Shown here: positions 1-5,905 of the stretch, one piece after another
How the letters are laid out: each line of letters opens with the position of its first letter
Position numbering within the stretch: position 1 is the first letter of the stretch
Assembly: GCA_017408625.1 (NCBI GenBank)
Contig: JAFQUG010000318.1
Location: 1-7,651 of the forward strand
DNA from: Clostridia bacterium
GTDB lineage: Bacteria > Bacillota_A > Clostridia > Oscillospirales > CAG-272
DNA: 7,651 nt
Direction of reading: 5' to 3'
Notes under the pieces: model-generated
What the model saw: only the letters and a program-made list of their open reading frames with translations
The model's database searches: none
What the model was told of the DNA's origin: nothing
Made by a program: the position numbers and the translations under genes

Positions 1-810
1 CCCATGCTGCCGACAGGCCCCGATATGGACATGGTTGAGGACCTGGTTGCAAACGACGCATCCATCAAGGGCATCTGGTGCAATCCTAAGTACTCCAATC
101 CCGACGGCTATATCTATTCCGACGAAACGGTTGAGCGTCTTGCAAGCATGAAGACCGCAGCCCCCGACTTCCGTATCTTCTGGGATAACGCATACGTCGT
201 CCATGCGCTGTACGGACAGGAGGACCACTTGGCCGACATTTTCGCGCTCTGCCGCAAGTACGGCAACGTGGACAGAATCTTCTATTTTGCCTCCACCTCC
301 AAGATTACCTATCCCGGTGCAGGCGTTGCCGTGATGGCTATGTCTGATGCGAACTTAGACCACGCCAAGAAGGAAATGACCGTTCAGACCATCAGCTATA
401 ACAAGCTCAACCAGCTGCGTCACGTCAAGTACTTCGGCACAGCCGAGAACGTCAAGGTCATCATGCAAAAGCAGGCAGCCATTCTGCGTCCTCGCTTTGA
501 GATCGTCAAAGAGACGCTGGAGCGCGATCTCGGCGACAAGGGAATTGCCCGCTGGACAGACCCCAAGGGCGGCTATTTCGTCAGTTTGTACGTTATGCCC
601 GGCACAGCAAAGAGAGCAGGAGAGCTTGCAAAAGAGGCAGGCGTTGTGCTGACCAAGGTAGGAGCTACCTATCCTTACGGCAAAGATCCCGCCGACTCCA
701 ACATCCGTATTGCCCCCACCTATCCATCCATTCCCGATCTGACCGACGCCATGAACGTGCTGACCGTCTGCGTCAGACTTGCAGCACTTGAAAAGCTGCT
801 GGCAGAATAA
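1..810 (+). CDS. Class I PLP-dependent aminotransferase (aspartate aminotransferase-like), 5' end cut by window
   Basis: This is the C-terminal part of a fold-type I, PLP-dependent aminotransferase that probably moves an amino group between an amino acid such as aspartate and a 2-oxo acid in the cytoplasm. The frame is open to base 1, so the ATG at 4 is an internal Met. About 269 codons are present, whereas relatives run to about 420-430 residues, so roughly the first third is missing. Counting from that Met, the visible family signature is an NPKYSNPDG segment (about 27-35), the cofactor-contacting Asp61 and Tyr64 in FWDNAY, the Schiff-base lysine Lys100 in ASTSK, a glycine-rich GGYFVS stretch (189-194), and Arg235 in NIRIAP, expected to bind the substrate carboxylate. 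The pattern fits the aspartate aminotransferase subgroup of Pfam PF12897 (Corynebacterium AspT type). Substrate specificity cannot be settled from this fragment. A terminator follows directly, so this gene ends its transcription unit. Confidence 0.88.
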   Translation, partial: PMLPTGPDMDMVEDLVANDASIKGIWCNPKYSNPDGYIYSDETVERLASMKTAAPDFRIFWDNAYVVHALYGQEDHLADIFALCRKYGNVDRIFYFASTSKITYPGAGVAVMAMSDANLDHAKKEMTVQTISYNKLNQLRHVKYFGTAENVKVIMQKQAAILRPRFEIVKETLERDLGDKGIARWTDPKGGYFVSLYVMPGTAKRAGELAKEAGVVLTKVGATYPYGKDPADSNIRIAPTYPSIPDLTDAMNVLTVCVRLAALEKLLAE

Positions 811-820
811 TATCGAATAG

Positions 821-853
821 AGAATCCTCGCTGTGCGGGGATTCTTATTTTTT
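821..853 (+). terminator. Rho-independent terminator after the aminotransferase
   Basis: A 10-bp stem (AGAATCCTCG with CGGGGATTCT, one G-U pair) closes a 5-base loop (CTGTG). It is followed by a T-rich tract interrupted by one A. It begins 10 bases after the aminotransferase stop and ends just before the -35 box of the next promoter. Confidence 0.88.
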
Positions 854-854
854 A

Positions 855-883
855 TTGACATTGCAAAATATTTCCTGTATAAT
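855..883 (+). promoter_or_regulatory. Consensus sigma-A promoter for the radical SAM / GH78 operon
   Basis: A perfect -35 box TTGACA (855-860) and a perfect -10 box TATAAT (878-883) are separated by 17 bases. Transcription should start near 889-891. The leader before the ATG at 907 would then be only about 17 bases, essentially just the ribosome binding site. Confidence 0.9.
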
Positions 884-894
884 AAAATCAAAGT

Positions 895-902
895 GAGGTG
901 AT
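895..902 (+). promoter_or_regulatory. Ribosome binding site that decides the radical SAM start
   Basis: GAGGTGAT matches the anti-Shine-Dalgarno end of 16S rRNA. GAGGTG (895-900) lies 6 bases before the ATG at 907. The in-frame GTG (898) and ATG (901) fall inside this site and cannot be served by it, so 907 is the best start. Confidence 0.8.
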
Positions 903-906
903 GGGC

Positions 907-1902
907 ATGGGAAAGAAGGTCACGCAGGCGGCAAGTAATCCGTTTGCGTTCAGCGATACAAATAAACGCTATTATACCTACGACTATTTTCTCAAAAATA
1001 CCTTTGGCGGCAAGGTGGCCAAGCTGCCCATCGACGCGGGCTTTACCTGTCCGAATATCGACGGCAGATGCGCGCACGGCGGCTGTATTTATTGCTCGGA
1101 CAAGGGAAGTGGGGATTTCGCGCCGCCGCCCGACGTGCCTATCCTTGAGCAAATGGAACGCTCCCACGCGCTGATCAGCGGAAAATGGAGGACCGACAAG
1201 GTCATCCCGTATTTCCAGGCGCATACAAACACCTACGCGCCGCTTGAAATCTTGCGCGAGAAATACGAGCAGGCACTCGCATACCCGGGTGTGGTGGGGC
1301 TGAATATCGCAACGCGTGCCGATTGCCTTGAGAGTGACGTTGTCGCTTATCTTGCGGAGCTTGCTGGCCGCACCTATCTGACGGTCGAGCTGGGTCTGCA
1401 AAGCTCGGACAATCAAACCGCTACGCTGATCAACCGCGGGCACGACTATGCAGCCTTTGTCAAGGGCTATCGTGCGCTGCGTGCAGCAAGCCCCGATATT
1501 CACATCTGCATCCATCTGATCCTCGGTCTGCCGGGCGAAGACGAGCAGACCATGCTGCAGAGCGTGCGCGACGTGGCGGAATTGCATCCAGATCAGGTCA
1601 AGCTGCACCTTTTGCACGTGATCAAAAATACCGTCATGGCTGATATATATCTGAACGGTGACTACGAGCCAATGACGCAATCGGCATATACCGAAATCGT
1701 GGCCAAGGCCCTGACGCTGCTGCCGCCCGATACCGTGATCGCGCGTTTGACGGGAGACGGCGCGCCGGATTCGTTGCTTGCGCCCGACTGGAGCAGACGC
1801 AAAACGGCCGTGGTCAATGACGTAGACAAAATTCTGTATCAAAACAACCTGTACCAAGGAAAATACTATCAATCGGAGGTAGAGCATGTTTCAGAAAGCT
1901 AA
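907..1902 (+). CDS. TIGR01212-family radical SAM protein (YhcC/YtqA type)
   Basis: This 331-residue cytoplasmic radical SAM enzyme is close to the usual family length of about 310-330. The family signature is clear: KRYYTYDYFLKNTFGGKVAK near the start, then a CPN-DG...GGCIYC cluster. Cys48, Cys60 and Cys63 (spacing CX11CX2C) should hold the [4Fe-4S] cluster that cleaves S-adenosylmethionine. Later motifs are PYFQAHTNTYAP, VELGLQSS with INRGHDY, and HLILGLPGE, all typical of YhcC/YtqA proteins. As I recall, Bacillus subtilis YtqA has been linked to wobble-uridine (mnm5U) tRNA modification. Transfer of that role here is inference. The protein is related to Elp3-like radical SAM domains but has no acetyltransferase domain. 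Its last 17 bases overlap the next gene in another frame, which suggests translational coupling. The start is set by the GAGGTG site; a GTG at 898 would add three residues but overlaps that site. Confidence 0.92.
   Translation: MGKKVTQAASNPFAFSDTNKRYYTYDYFLKNTFGGKVAKLPIDAGFTCPNIDGRCAHGGCIYCSDKGSGDFAPPPDVPILEQMERSHALISGKWRTDKVIPYFQAHTNTYAPLEILREKYEQALAYPGVVGLNIATRADCLESDVVAYLAELAGRTYLTVELGLQSSDNQTATLINRGHDYAAFVKGYRALRAASPDIHICIHLILGLPGEDEQTMLQSVRDVAELHPDQVKLHLLHVIKNTVMADIYLNGDYEPMTQSAYTEIVAKALTLLPPDTVIARLTGDGAPDSLLAPDWSRRKTAVVNDVDKILYQNNLYQGKYYQSEVEHVSES
1875..1880 (+). promoter_or_regulatory. Ribosome binding site for the GH78 gene, inside the radical SAM gene
   Basis: GGAGGT lies 5 bases before the ATG at 1886 and within the last codons of the upstream gene. 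It supports independent but coupled initiation of the overlapping gene. Confidence 0.8.
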
Positions 1903-3982
1903 ATGGATCTGGAAGGCAGGGGAGCTCCTGTCGGATGAATTTGCGGATTTTATTGCGGAATTCGATGCAAGCGGGCAAGCACCCTATACGCTGACCATCG
2001 CTGCGGATTCCAATTATACCGTGTACCTTAACGGCGAGCTTGCCGCCTTTGGCCAATATGCCGATTATCCGACCTACAAGGTCTGTGACCGCGTGGACGT
2101 CACCAGATTCGTCAAGGCGGGCAAGAACAGATTGGTCATCGTAGTGTGGTACTACGGCGACGACACGCAGACCTACATTCACGGTGATCCTGGTGTGATC
2201 TTCGAGATCCGTGAGCAGGATACTCCCATCTGTTACTCGGACCAAAGCACGCTTTCGCGTTTGTCGCGCGACTACATTTCGCACATCAGACAGCTGATCT
2301 CGGGGCAGCTGGGCTATACCTATCACTACGACGCTACCTCGTACGACGGCTTTATCGAACGGGATGTGACCGATGGCTTTGCGCCGAGTGTGCTCATGCC
2401 CATGATCTCCACCGATTTTACGCTGCGACCCGTCAAAATGCTGGAGCTTGCTCCGAGAACACAAGCGCAGATGTGTATGCAAGGCCTTTTTGATTACGTG
2501 GAAAAGCAGCATACAAGCCCCGATAAGATGATGCAACACGCAGCGCTGCGCCACCGTTATCCCGAGCAGATCTCGGATATGCGCGGCTTTTTCGGCTTTG
2601 ATAAGCCGGTGCATTTCAAGACAGAGGACGTGGCGCAGGGCATCTTCTTTATTGTGGATCTCGGACAGGAATGGGCGGGCTTTTTGGACTTCGACATTGA
2701 AGTACCGCACGACTGTCAGATCGAGATCGGCTACGGAGAGCATCTGGCCGACGGCAGATGCCGCACGTCTGTGCGCGGATTCTCAGCCGATTACAGAGCC
2801 AAAAAGGGAAGAAACCAATACCTGCATACCTTCCGACGCTTTGGCTGCCGATACGTGCAGTTCTTTGTCAACGCCACCGAATTTACCGTGTATTACGCAG
2901 GTCTGAGACCTACGCTGTATCCCGTGACCGCCAAGAAATTCGAAAAGGGAAATCTATTGCAGAATACCATCTACGAGGTCTGTACCAATACACTGCTGCA
3001 ATGCATGCACGAGCACTATGAGGACTGCCCCTGGAGAGAGCAGGCACTCTATTGCATGGACTCGCGCAATCAGATGCTTTGCGGCTATTATGCCTTTGGC
3101 GAAAAGGAATTTCCGCGCGCCAATCTGAAATTGATCTCCAAGGGCTTGCGCCCGGACGGCATTCTGACGCTTTGCTATCCCGCAGGCAAGGATTTTCCCA
3201 TTCCGTCCTTCTCAACCGTGTATTTTATCCAGATGGAGGAATACATTCGCTACACGGGCGACGTGACGCTCGCAGAGGAGTGCTATCCCGTACTGGACAC
3301 CATCATCCATACGTTTATCGGCAAGCTGCAGGAAAGCGGCCTGATCGAGAATTTCTATGGTGAGGGAGGATACTGGAACTTCTACGAGTGGAGCCCCGGC
3401 ATGAACGGCCATTTCTTTGAGCAAAACCGCAGCATGGAAGCACCGCTCAACGCCTTTTTCTCGCTTGCGCTTGTGCATATGGCAAAGATCTGTGATGCGC
3501 TCGGCAAGGCCCGAGAGGCAGGGGAATACCGCGAGCTTTCAAAGCGCGTCAACGCAGCGATCGCAAGGGAATTCTATAATCCCGAGACGCGCCTGTTCGA
3601 GTCGTTTGAAAACCGTTGCAGAGGCGAGTACAGCGTACTGACAAACGCGCTTTGCATGCTGTGCGGTGCGGCAGATGGCGTTGATAAGACCAATATTTTG
3701 CGTATTCTCGCTACCAATGGAAAAGACAATTGCGGATATACGGTGCACCCCAATACGCTGAGCATGAACTCCTTCCGCTTTGACGCGCTGCTTGCATATG
3801 ACAGGGAAGCATACGCAGGGGTGATCATTGACGAGCTGGACCGTGACTATTTTCTTATGTTGCGCAACGGTGCAACCACCTTCTGGGAGACCATTATCGG
3901 CCTTTCGGATTTCGGGCACGCCGCAAGCCTTTGTCACGGCTGGAGCGCACTGCCTATATACTACTATGAGACGCTTTTGTAA
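1886..3982 (+). CDS. GH78 alpha-L-rhamnosidase-like glycoside hydrolase
   Basis: This 698-residue enzyme probably removes terminal alpha-L-rhamnose from oligosaccharides by an inverting mechanism. With no signal peptide or membrane segment it should act in the cytoplasm on imported substrates. Domain order by eye: an N-terminal beta-sandwich (about 1-110, with YTVYLNGE and VDVTRFVKAGKNRL, like the rhamnosidase N domain); a linking region; a second beta-sandwich (about 250-345, VDLGQEWAGF and FRRFGCRYVQ); and an (alpha/alpha)6 barrel (about 355-695). In the barrel, YEDCPWREQALYCMD places Asp380, Glu385 and Asp392 with the spacing of the catalytic/binding acids of Bacillus GH78 RhaB. GATTFWE gives Glu668 as the probable general base, followed by the family's SLCHGWSALP. 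The protein stops right after this motif, so the C-terminal beta domain of many GH78 enzymes is missing. It is co-transcribed with the radical SAM gene. Exact substrate is unknown, and a related activity is possible. Confidence 0.88.
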   Translation: MFQKAKWIWKAGELLSDEFADFIAEFDASGQAPYTLTIAADSNYTVYLNGELAAFGQYADYPTYKVCDRVDVTRFVKAGKNRLVIVVWYYGDDTQTYIHGDPGVIFEIREQDTPICYSDQSTLSRLSRDYISHIRQLISGQLGYTYHYDATSYDGFIERDVTDGFAPSVLMPMISTDFTLRPVKMLELAPRTQAQMCMQGLFDYVEKQHTSPDKMMQHAALRHRYPEQISDMRGFFGFDKPVHFKTEDVAQGIFFIVDLGQEWAGFLDFDIEVPHDCQIEIGYGEHLADGRCRTSVRGFSADYRAKKGRNQYLHTFRRFGCRYVQFFVNATEFTVYYAGLRPTLYPVTAKKFEKGNLLQNTIYEVCTNTLLQCMHEHYEDCPWREQALYCMDSRNQMLCGYYAFGEKEFPRANLKLISKGLRPDGILTLCYPAGKDFPIPSFSTVYFIQMEEYIRYTGDVTLAEECYPVLDTIIHTFIGKLQESGLIENFYGEGGYWNFYEWSPGMNGHFFEQNRSMEAPLNAFFSLALVHMAKICDALGKAREAGEYRELSKRVNAAIAREFYNPETRLFESFENRCRGEYSVLTNALCMLCGAADGVDKTNILRILATNGKDNCGYTVHPNTLSMNSFRFDALLAYDREAYAGVIIDELDRDYFLMLRNGATTFWETIIGLSDFGHAASLCHGWSALPIYYYETLL

Positions 3983-4039
3983 TGTGATGCCGATGTGAAC
4001 TTGTTTTGTGCAATAATACCAGTAAATTAAGTGATTTTT

Positions 4040-4059
4040 CGTAAAAGTGCCTATTTACG
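4040..4059. repeat. Inverted repeat overlapping the -35 box of the first surface-protein gene
   Basis: CGTAAA (4040-4045) and TTTACG (4054-4059) are perfect inverted half-sites separated by 8 bases. Imperfect pairing extends outward to 4037 and 4062. The right half is the -35 element, so a bound regulator or a folded upstream transcript would touch the promoter. The role is inferred only. It is also the only hairpin between the GH78 stop and this promoter, and it lacks a clear T tract. Confidence 0.4.
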
Positions 4060-4082
4060 GAATTTGACAATTGTGCTATAAT
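4054..4082 (+). promoter_or_regulatory. Extended -10 promoter of the first surface-protein gene
   Basis: The -35 box is TTTACG (4054-4059), the spacer is 17 bases, and the -10 box is TATAAT (4077-4082) preceded by TGC at 4074-4076 (extended -10). Transcription should start near 4089, giving a leader of about 49 bases. The layout matches the promoter of the downstream paralogue at 5837-5865. Confidence 0.8.
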
Positions 4083-4089
4083 AATACTG

Positions 4090-4101
4090 CGCATATATGC
4101 G
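4090..4101. promoter_or_regulatory. 12-bp perfect palindrome at the predicted transcription start
   Basis: CGCATATATGCG is its own reverse complement and sits at about +1 to +12. It could be a dimeric repressor operator, or a small hairpin at the mRNA 5' end (CGCA/TGCG stem, TATA loop) that would slow 5' decay. Neither role is shown by sequence alone. Confidence 0.45.
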
Positions 4102-4137
4102 ACACCATAACTATTTTTATCAAAGGAGATTTTCATC

Positions 4138-5727
4138 ATGAAAAGATTTCTTTCCGTGCTGTTGGCTTCTCTGATGGTTCTGTCCCTGGCAGCTGCTATG
4201 GTAGTTTCTACCTCCGCAGCGCTCGAAGGTGACTGGGTAACCTCCAGAAGTGCTGACGACTATGAAGACGAAGGCAGCTACTGCCCCGCAGCTGGCTACC
4301 ACTACGATCCCGAACTGGGCTTTGTTGTTGATCCTCCCGAGTACGCTCCCAACAATACTCCCTTCGTTCAGGTACACCTCAAGAACCCTGTAGATCTTAA
4401 GGCTAATAACGATGGTAACGGTTATTCCGTTAACCTCAAGATGACCATTCTTGAGTACGCTTATGACGGCGGCGAAGGCAAGGACCAGTGGATCTCCTTC
4501 AACCTGTCCAGCGGCAATATGTCTGCTCCTCCCAGTGCTGAATACGGCGAGGGTCTTTGCATTCTGATTCGTGGCGGCGGCTACGGCTCCGGCCAGGCTC
4601 AGCCCTTCTACGTTGATAAGGACGCTAACTGGGTTCCTCTTGTTGCTGCTTTCCCCACGATTGAAGTTCCTATGAACGACAATGATCAGGAAGAGTACAC
4701 CTTCACTGTTAAGTATGCTGATGGCGGCTACGTAGTTGCTGTAAACGGTCACGAATTTGTTGGCGACGATAAGATGAACGCTCACTTTGATGAAGTGTTT
4801 GCTGAAGGCTGCTATGTAAATATCTGCACTCAGACCGGTGTTGCTGATTCGAAGATTTCCTTCGCTATCACCGAGTGGCAGGGCGATATCCCTGTAGGTG
4901 ACGACTCCGCAGCTCCCGAAGAGGACCTCCGTGCTAAGGCTCCCATTGCTCCCTCCGAAAACATCCCCGCTAACGAGCCTGCAGTTCTGTGGGATTCTAC
5001 CCTCAGAGACTTCAGAAAGATCAGCGTAGCAGGTGGCGTACACGAGATCAACGAGGACGGTTCCGTTAAGGTTACCGCACAGACTCAGTCCCCCTATATC
5101 ACGTTGGGCGTTAAGTCCGAGGTTTCCTACGAAGCAGCTGACTTCCCCTACATCGCAGTTCTGACCAGAAACTGCTGGGCTAACCAGGGTAACGTTTACT
5201 ACTGCGCAGGTGATATCCTTTCCGCAGAGAACACCTACAGCGAAACCTGGGATCCCACCGAGTATGACTTCGGTGGCGGCTGGACCATGGGTATCATTGA
5301 CTTCTCCGATTACACCGACGATGATGATGAGACCGCTATTGGTGGTTGGGAAGGCAGAATCAACAGCATCCGTATTGGTTACGACTTTGATGCAGACGAT
5401 ATTACCAACGAAGAGTACAACAACTTCGACGTTGCTTTCTACGGCGCATTCCGCTCCGTTGAAGAGGCTACCGCTTACACCCAGGCTTGGCTGACCTCTA
5501 AGGGCTACAATGCAGAAGAAGTTACCACTGAGGAACCCACCACTGAGGAACAGACCGAGGCTCCCACTACCGATGCTCCCGCAACCACCGCTCCCTCCAC
5601 TGAGGCTCCCTCCGAGGAAGCTACCACTGAGGCTGAAAAGTCCGGCTGCGGCTCCATCATTGCTGCTCCCGTAGTAGCTCTGGTTGCTCTTCTGGGCGTT
5701 GCTTTCGTAGCAAAGAAGAAGGACTAA
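4138..5727 (+). CDS. Secreted two-domain surface protein with T/E/P linker and C-terminal Cys-TM-KKKD tail (paralogue 1)
   Basis: A 529-residue exported protein of unrecognised function. Residues 1-27 or 1-28 form a signal peptide (KR, hydrophobic core, cleavage near STSA-A). A first domain (about 30-255) starts with EGDWVTSR and carries YGEGLCILIRG, QEEYTFTVKY and a beta-hairpin-like VVAVNGHEF, suggesting a jelly-roll or lectin-like fold. A second domain (about 280-452) ends with GRINSIRI, DVAFYGAF and a short EEATAY helix, as in many Clostridia beta-sandwich surface modules. Residues 461-500 are a Thr/Glu/Pro/Ala linker. Residues 501-529 are KSGCGS, a hydrophobic helix and KKKD, probably anchoring or sorting the protein at the membrane. 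The ATG at 4138 lies 9 bases after AAAGGAG (4122-4128). Its own promoter and a strong codon bias suggest abundant expression. It is a tandem paralogue of the next gene, and carries an Asp-rich loop (390-398) that the paralogue lacks. Glycan binding is a guess. Confidence 0.85.
   Translation: MKRFLSVLLASLMVLSLAAAMVVSTSAALEGDWVTSRSADDYEDEGSYCPAAGYHYDPELGFVVDPPEYAPNNTPFVQVHLKNPVDLKANNDGNGYSVNLKMTILEYAYDGGEGKDQWISFNLSSGNMSAPPSAEYGEGLCILIRGGGYGSGQAQPFYVDKDANWVPLVAAFPTIEVPMNDNDQEEYTFTVKYADGGYVVAVNGHEFVGDDKMNAHFDEVFAEGCYVNICTQTGVADSKISFAITEWQGDIPVGDDSAAPEEDLRAKAPIAPSENIPANEPAVLWDSTLRDFRKISVAGGVHEINEDGSVKVTAQTQSPYITLGVKSEVSYEAADFPYIAVLTRNCWANQGNVYYCAGDILSAENTYSETWDPTEYDFGGGWTMGIIDFSDYTDDDDETAIGGWEGRINSIRIGYDFDADDITNEEYNNFDVAFYGAFRSVEEATAYTQAWLTSKGYNAEEVTTEEPTTEEQTEAPTTDAPATTAPSTEAPSEEATTEAEKSGCGSIIAAPVVALVALLGVAFVAKKKD
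5518..5637 (+). repeat. Low-complexity T/E/P/A linker of paralogue 1
   Basis: These bases encode residues 461-500, with recurrent TTEEP, TTEE, TEAP and TTDAP units. Such linkers hold surface domains away from the membrane and are often glycosylated. The DNA repeats (Thr, Glu, Pro codons such as ACC, GAG, CCC) make the region prone to length change. Confidence 0.75.
5638..5724 (+). other. C-terminal tripartite sorting/anchor-like tail of paralogue 1
   Basis: Encodes residues 501-529: a Ser-Gly-Cys-Gly-Ser motif (Cys504), about 19 hydrophobic residues (507-525), then Lys-Lys-Lys-Asp at the very end. The order of short motif, helix and basic end is that of CTERM-type sorting signals. There is no LPXTG. 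The paralogue ends almost identically. Confidence 0.65.
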
Positions 5728-5755
5728 TTCTTAACTGAATATAGTGACCCGAATC

Positions 5756-5782
5756 AGGGGCAGTCGCATCGCGACTGCCCCT
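5756..5782 (+). terminator. Strong hairpin between the two surface-protein genes, probable terminator
   Basis: A perfect 12-bp GC-rich stem (AGGGGCAGTCGC with GCGACTGCCCCT) has a 3-base loop (ATC). It starts 28 bases after the stop codon. The following bases (ATGTCATTGTT) are only moderately T-rich, so termination may be partial or bidirectional. The next gene has its own promoter. Confidence 0.7.
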
Positions 5783-5836
5783 ATGTCATTGTTAAAAGTG
5801 TTGTTTTAGAGAAGGCTGATTTGTTCAAATTCACTA

Positions 5837-5865
5837 TTTACAGTGGTATGGATTGATGTTATAAT
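5837..5865 (+). promoter_or_regulatory. Extended -10 promoter of the second surface-protein gene
   Basis: The -35 box TTTACA (5837-5842), a 17-base spacer and the -10 box TATAAT (5860-5865), with TGT just before it (5857-5859), form a strong sigma-A promoter. CACT (5832-5835) and AGTG (5842-5845) make a short inverted repeat over the -35 box. Transcription should start near 5872. Confidence 0.85.
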
Positions 5866-5891
5866 GATTATGTCAGAATTATTTCATAAGG

Positions 5892-5898
5892 AAAGGAG
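5892..5898 (+). promoter_or_regulatory. Ribosome binding site fixing the start of paralogue 2
   Basis: AAAGGAG is 7 bases before the ATG at 5906. The frame stays open upstream to a GTG at 5843, but that codon lies in the promoter spacer, upstream of any transcript, so 5906 is the start. Confidence 0.9.
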
Positions 5899-5905
5899 AA
5901 AAAAC

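Noticed and set aside
355..1887. A 510-codon open frame on the - strand
   Set aside because: It runs antisense across the aminotransferase end, a terminator, a promoter and the whole radical SAM gene, all of which have clear family motifs. Its translation shows no recognisable domain.
1814..2743. A 309-codon - strand open frame inside the GH78 gene
   Set aside because: It is a mirror of a strongly supported coding region and has no recognisable motifs in its own translation.
4064..4069. TTGACA as the -35 box of paralogue 1
   Set aside because: It is only 7 bases from TATAAT and no good -10 lies 16-18 bases downstream. TTTACG at 4054 has the correct 17-base spacing and an extended -10.
4120..5043. 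A 307-codon - strand open frame opposite paralogue 1
   Set aside because: It lies antisense to a gene with promoter, ribosome binding site, signal peptide and a paralogue. The frame is a by-product of codon bias.
5518..5724. LPXTG sortase anchor at the end of paralogue 1
   Set aside because: No LPXTG-like motif precedes the hydrophobic segment. The motif there is Ser-Gly-Cys-Gly-Ser.
5843..5905. Start of paralogue 2 at the upstream GTG (5843)
   Set aside because: The codon lies between the -35 and -10 boxes, and using it would bury the signal peptide behind 21 residues. The ATG at 5906 has a good ribosome binding site.
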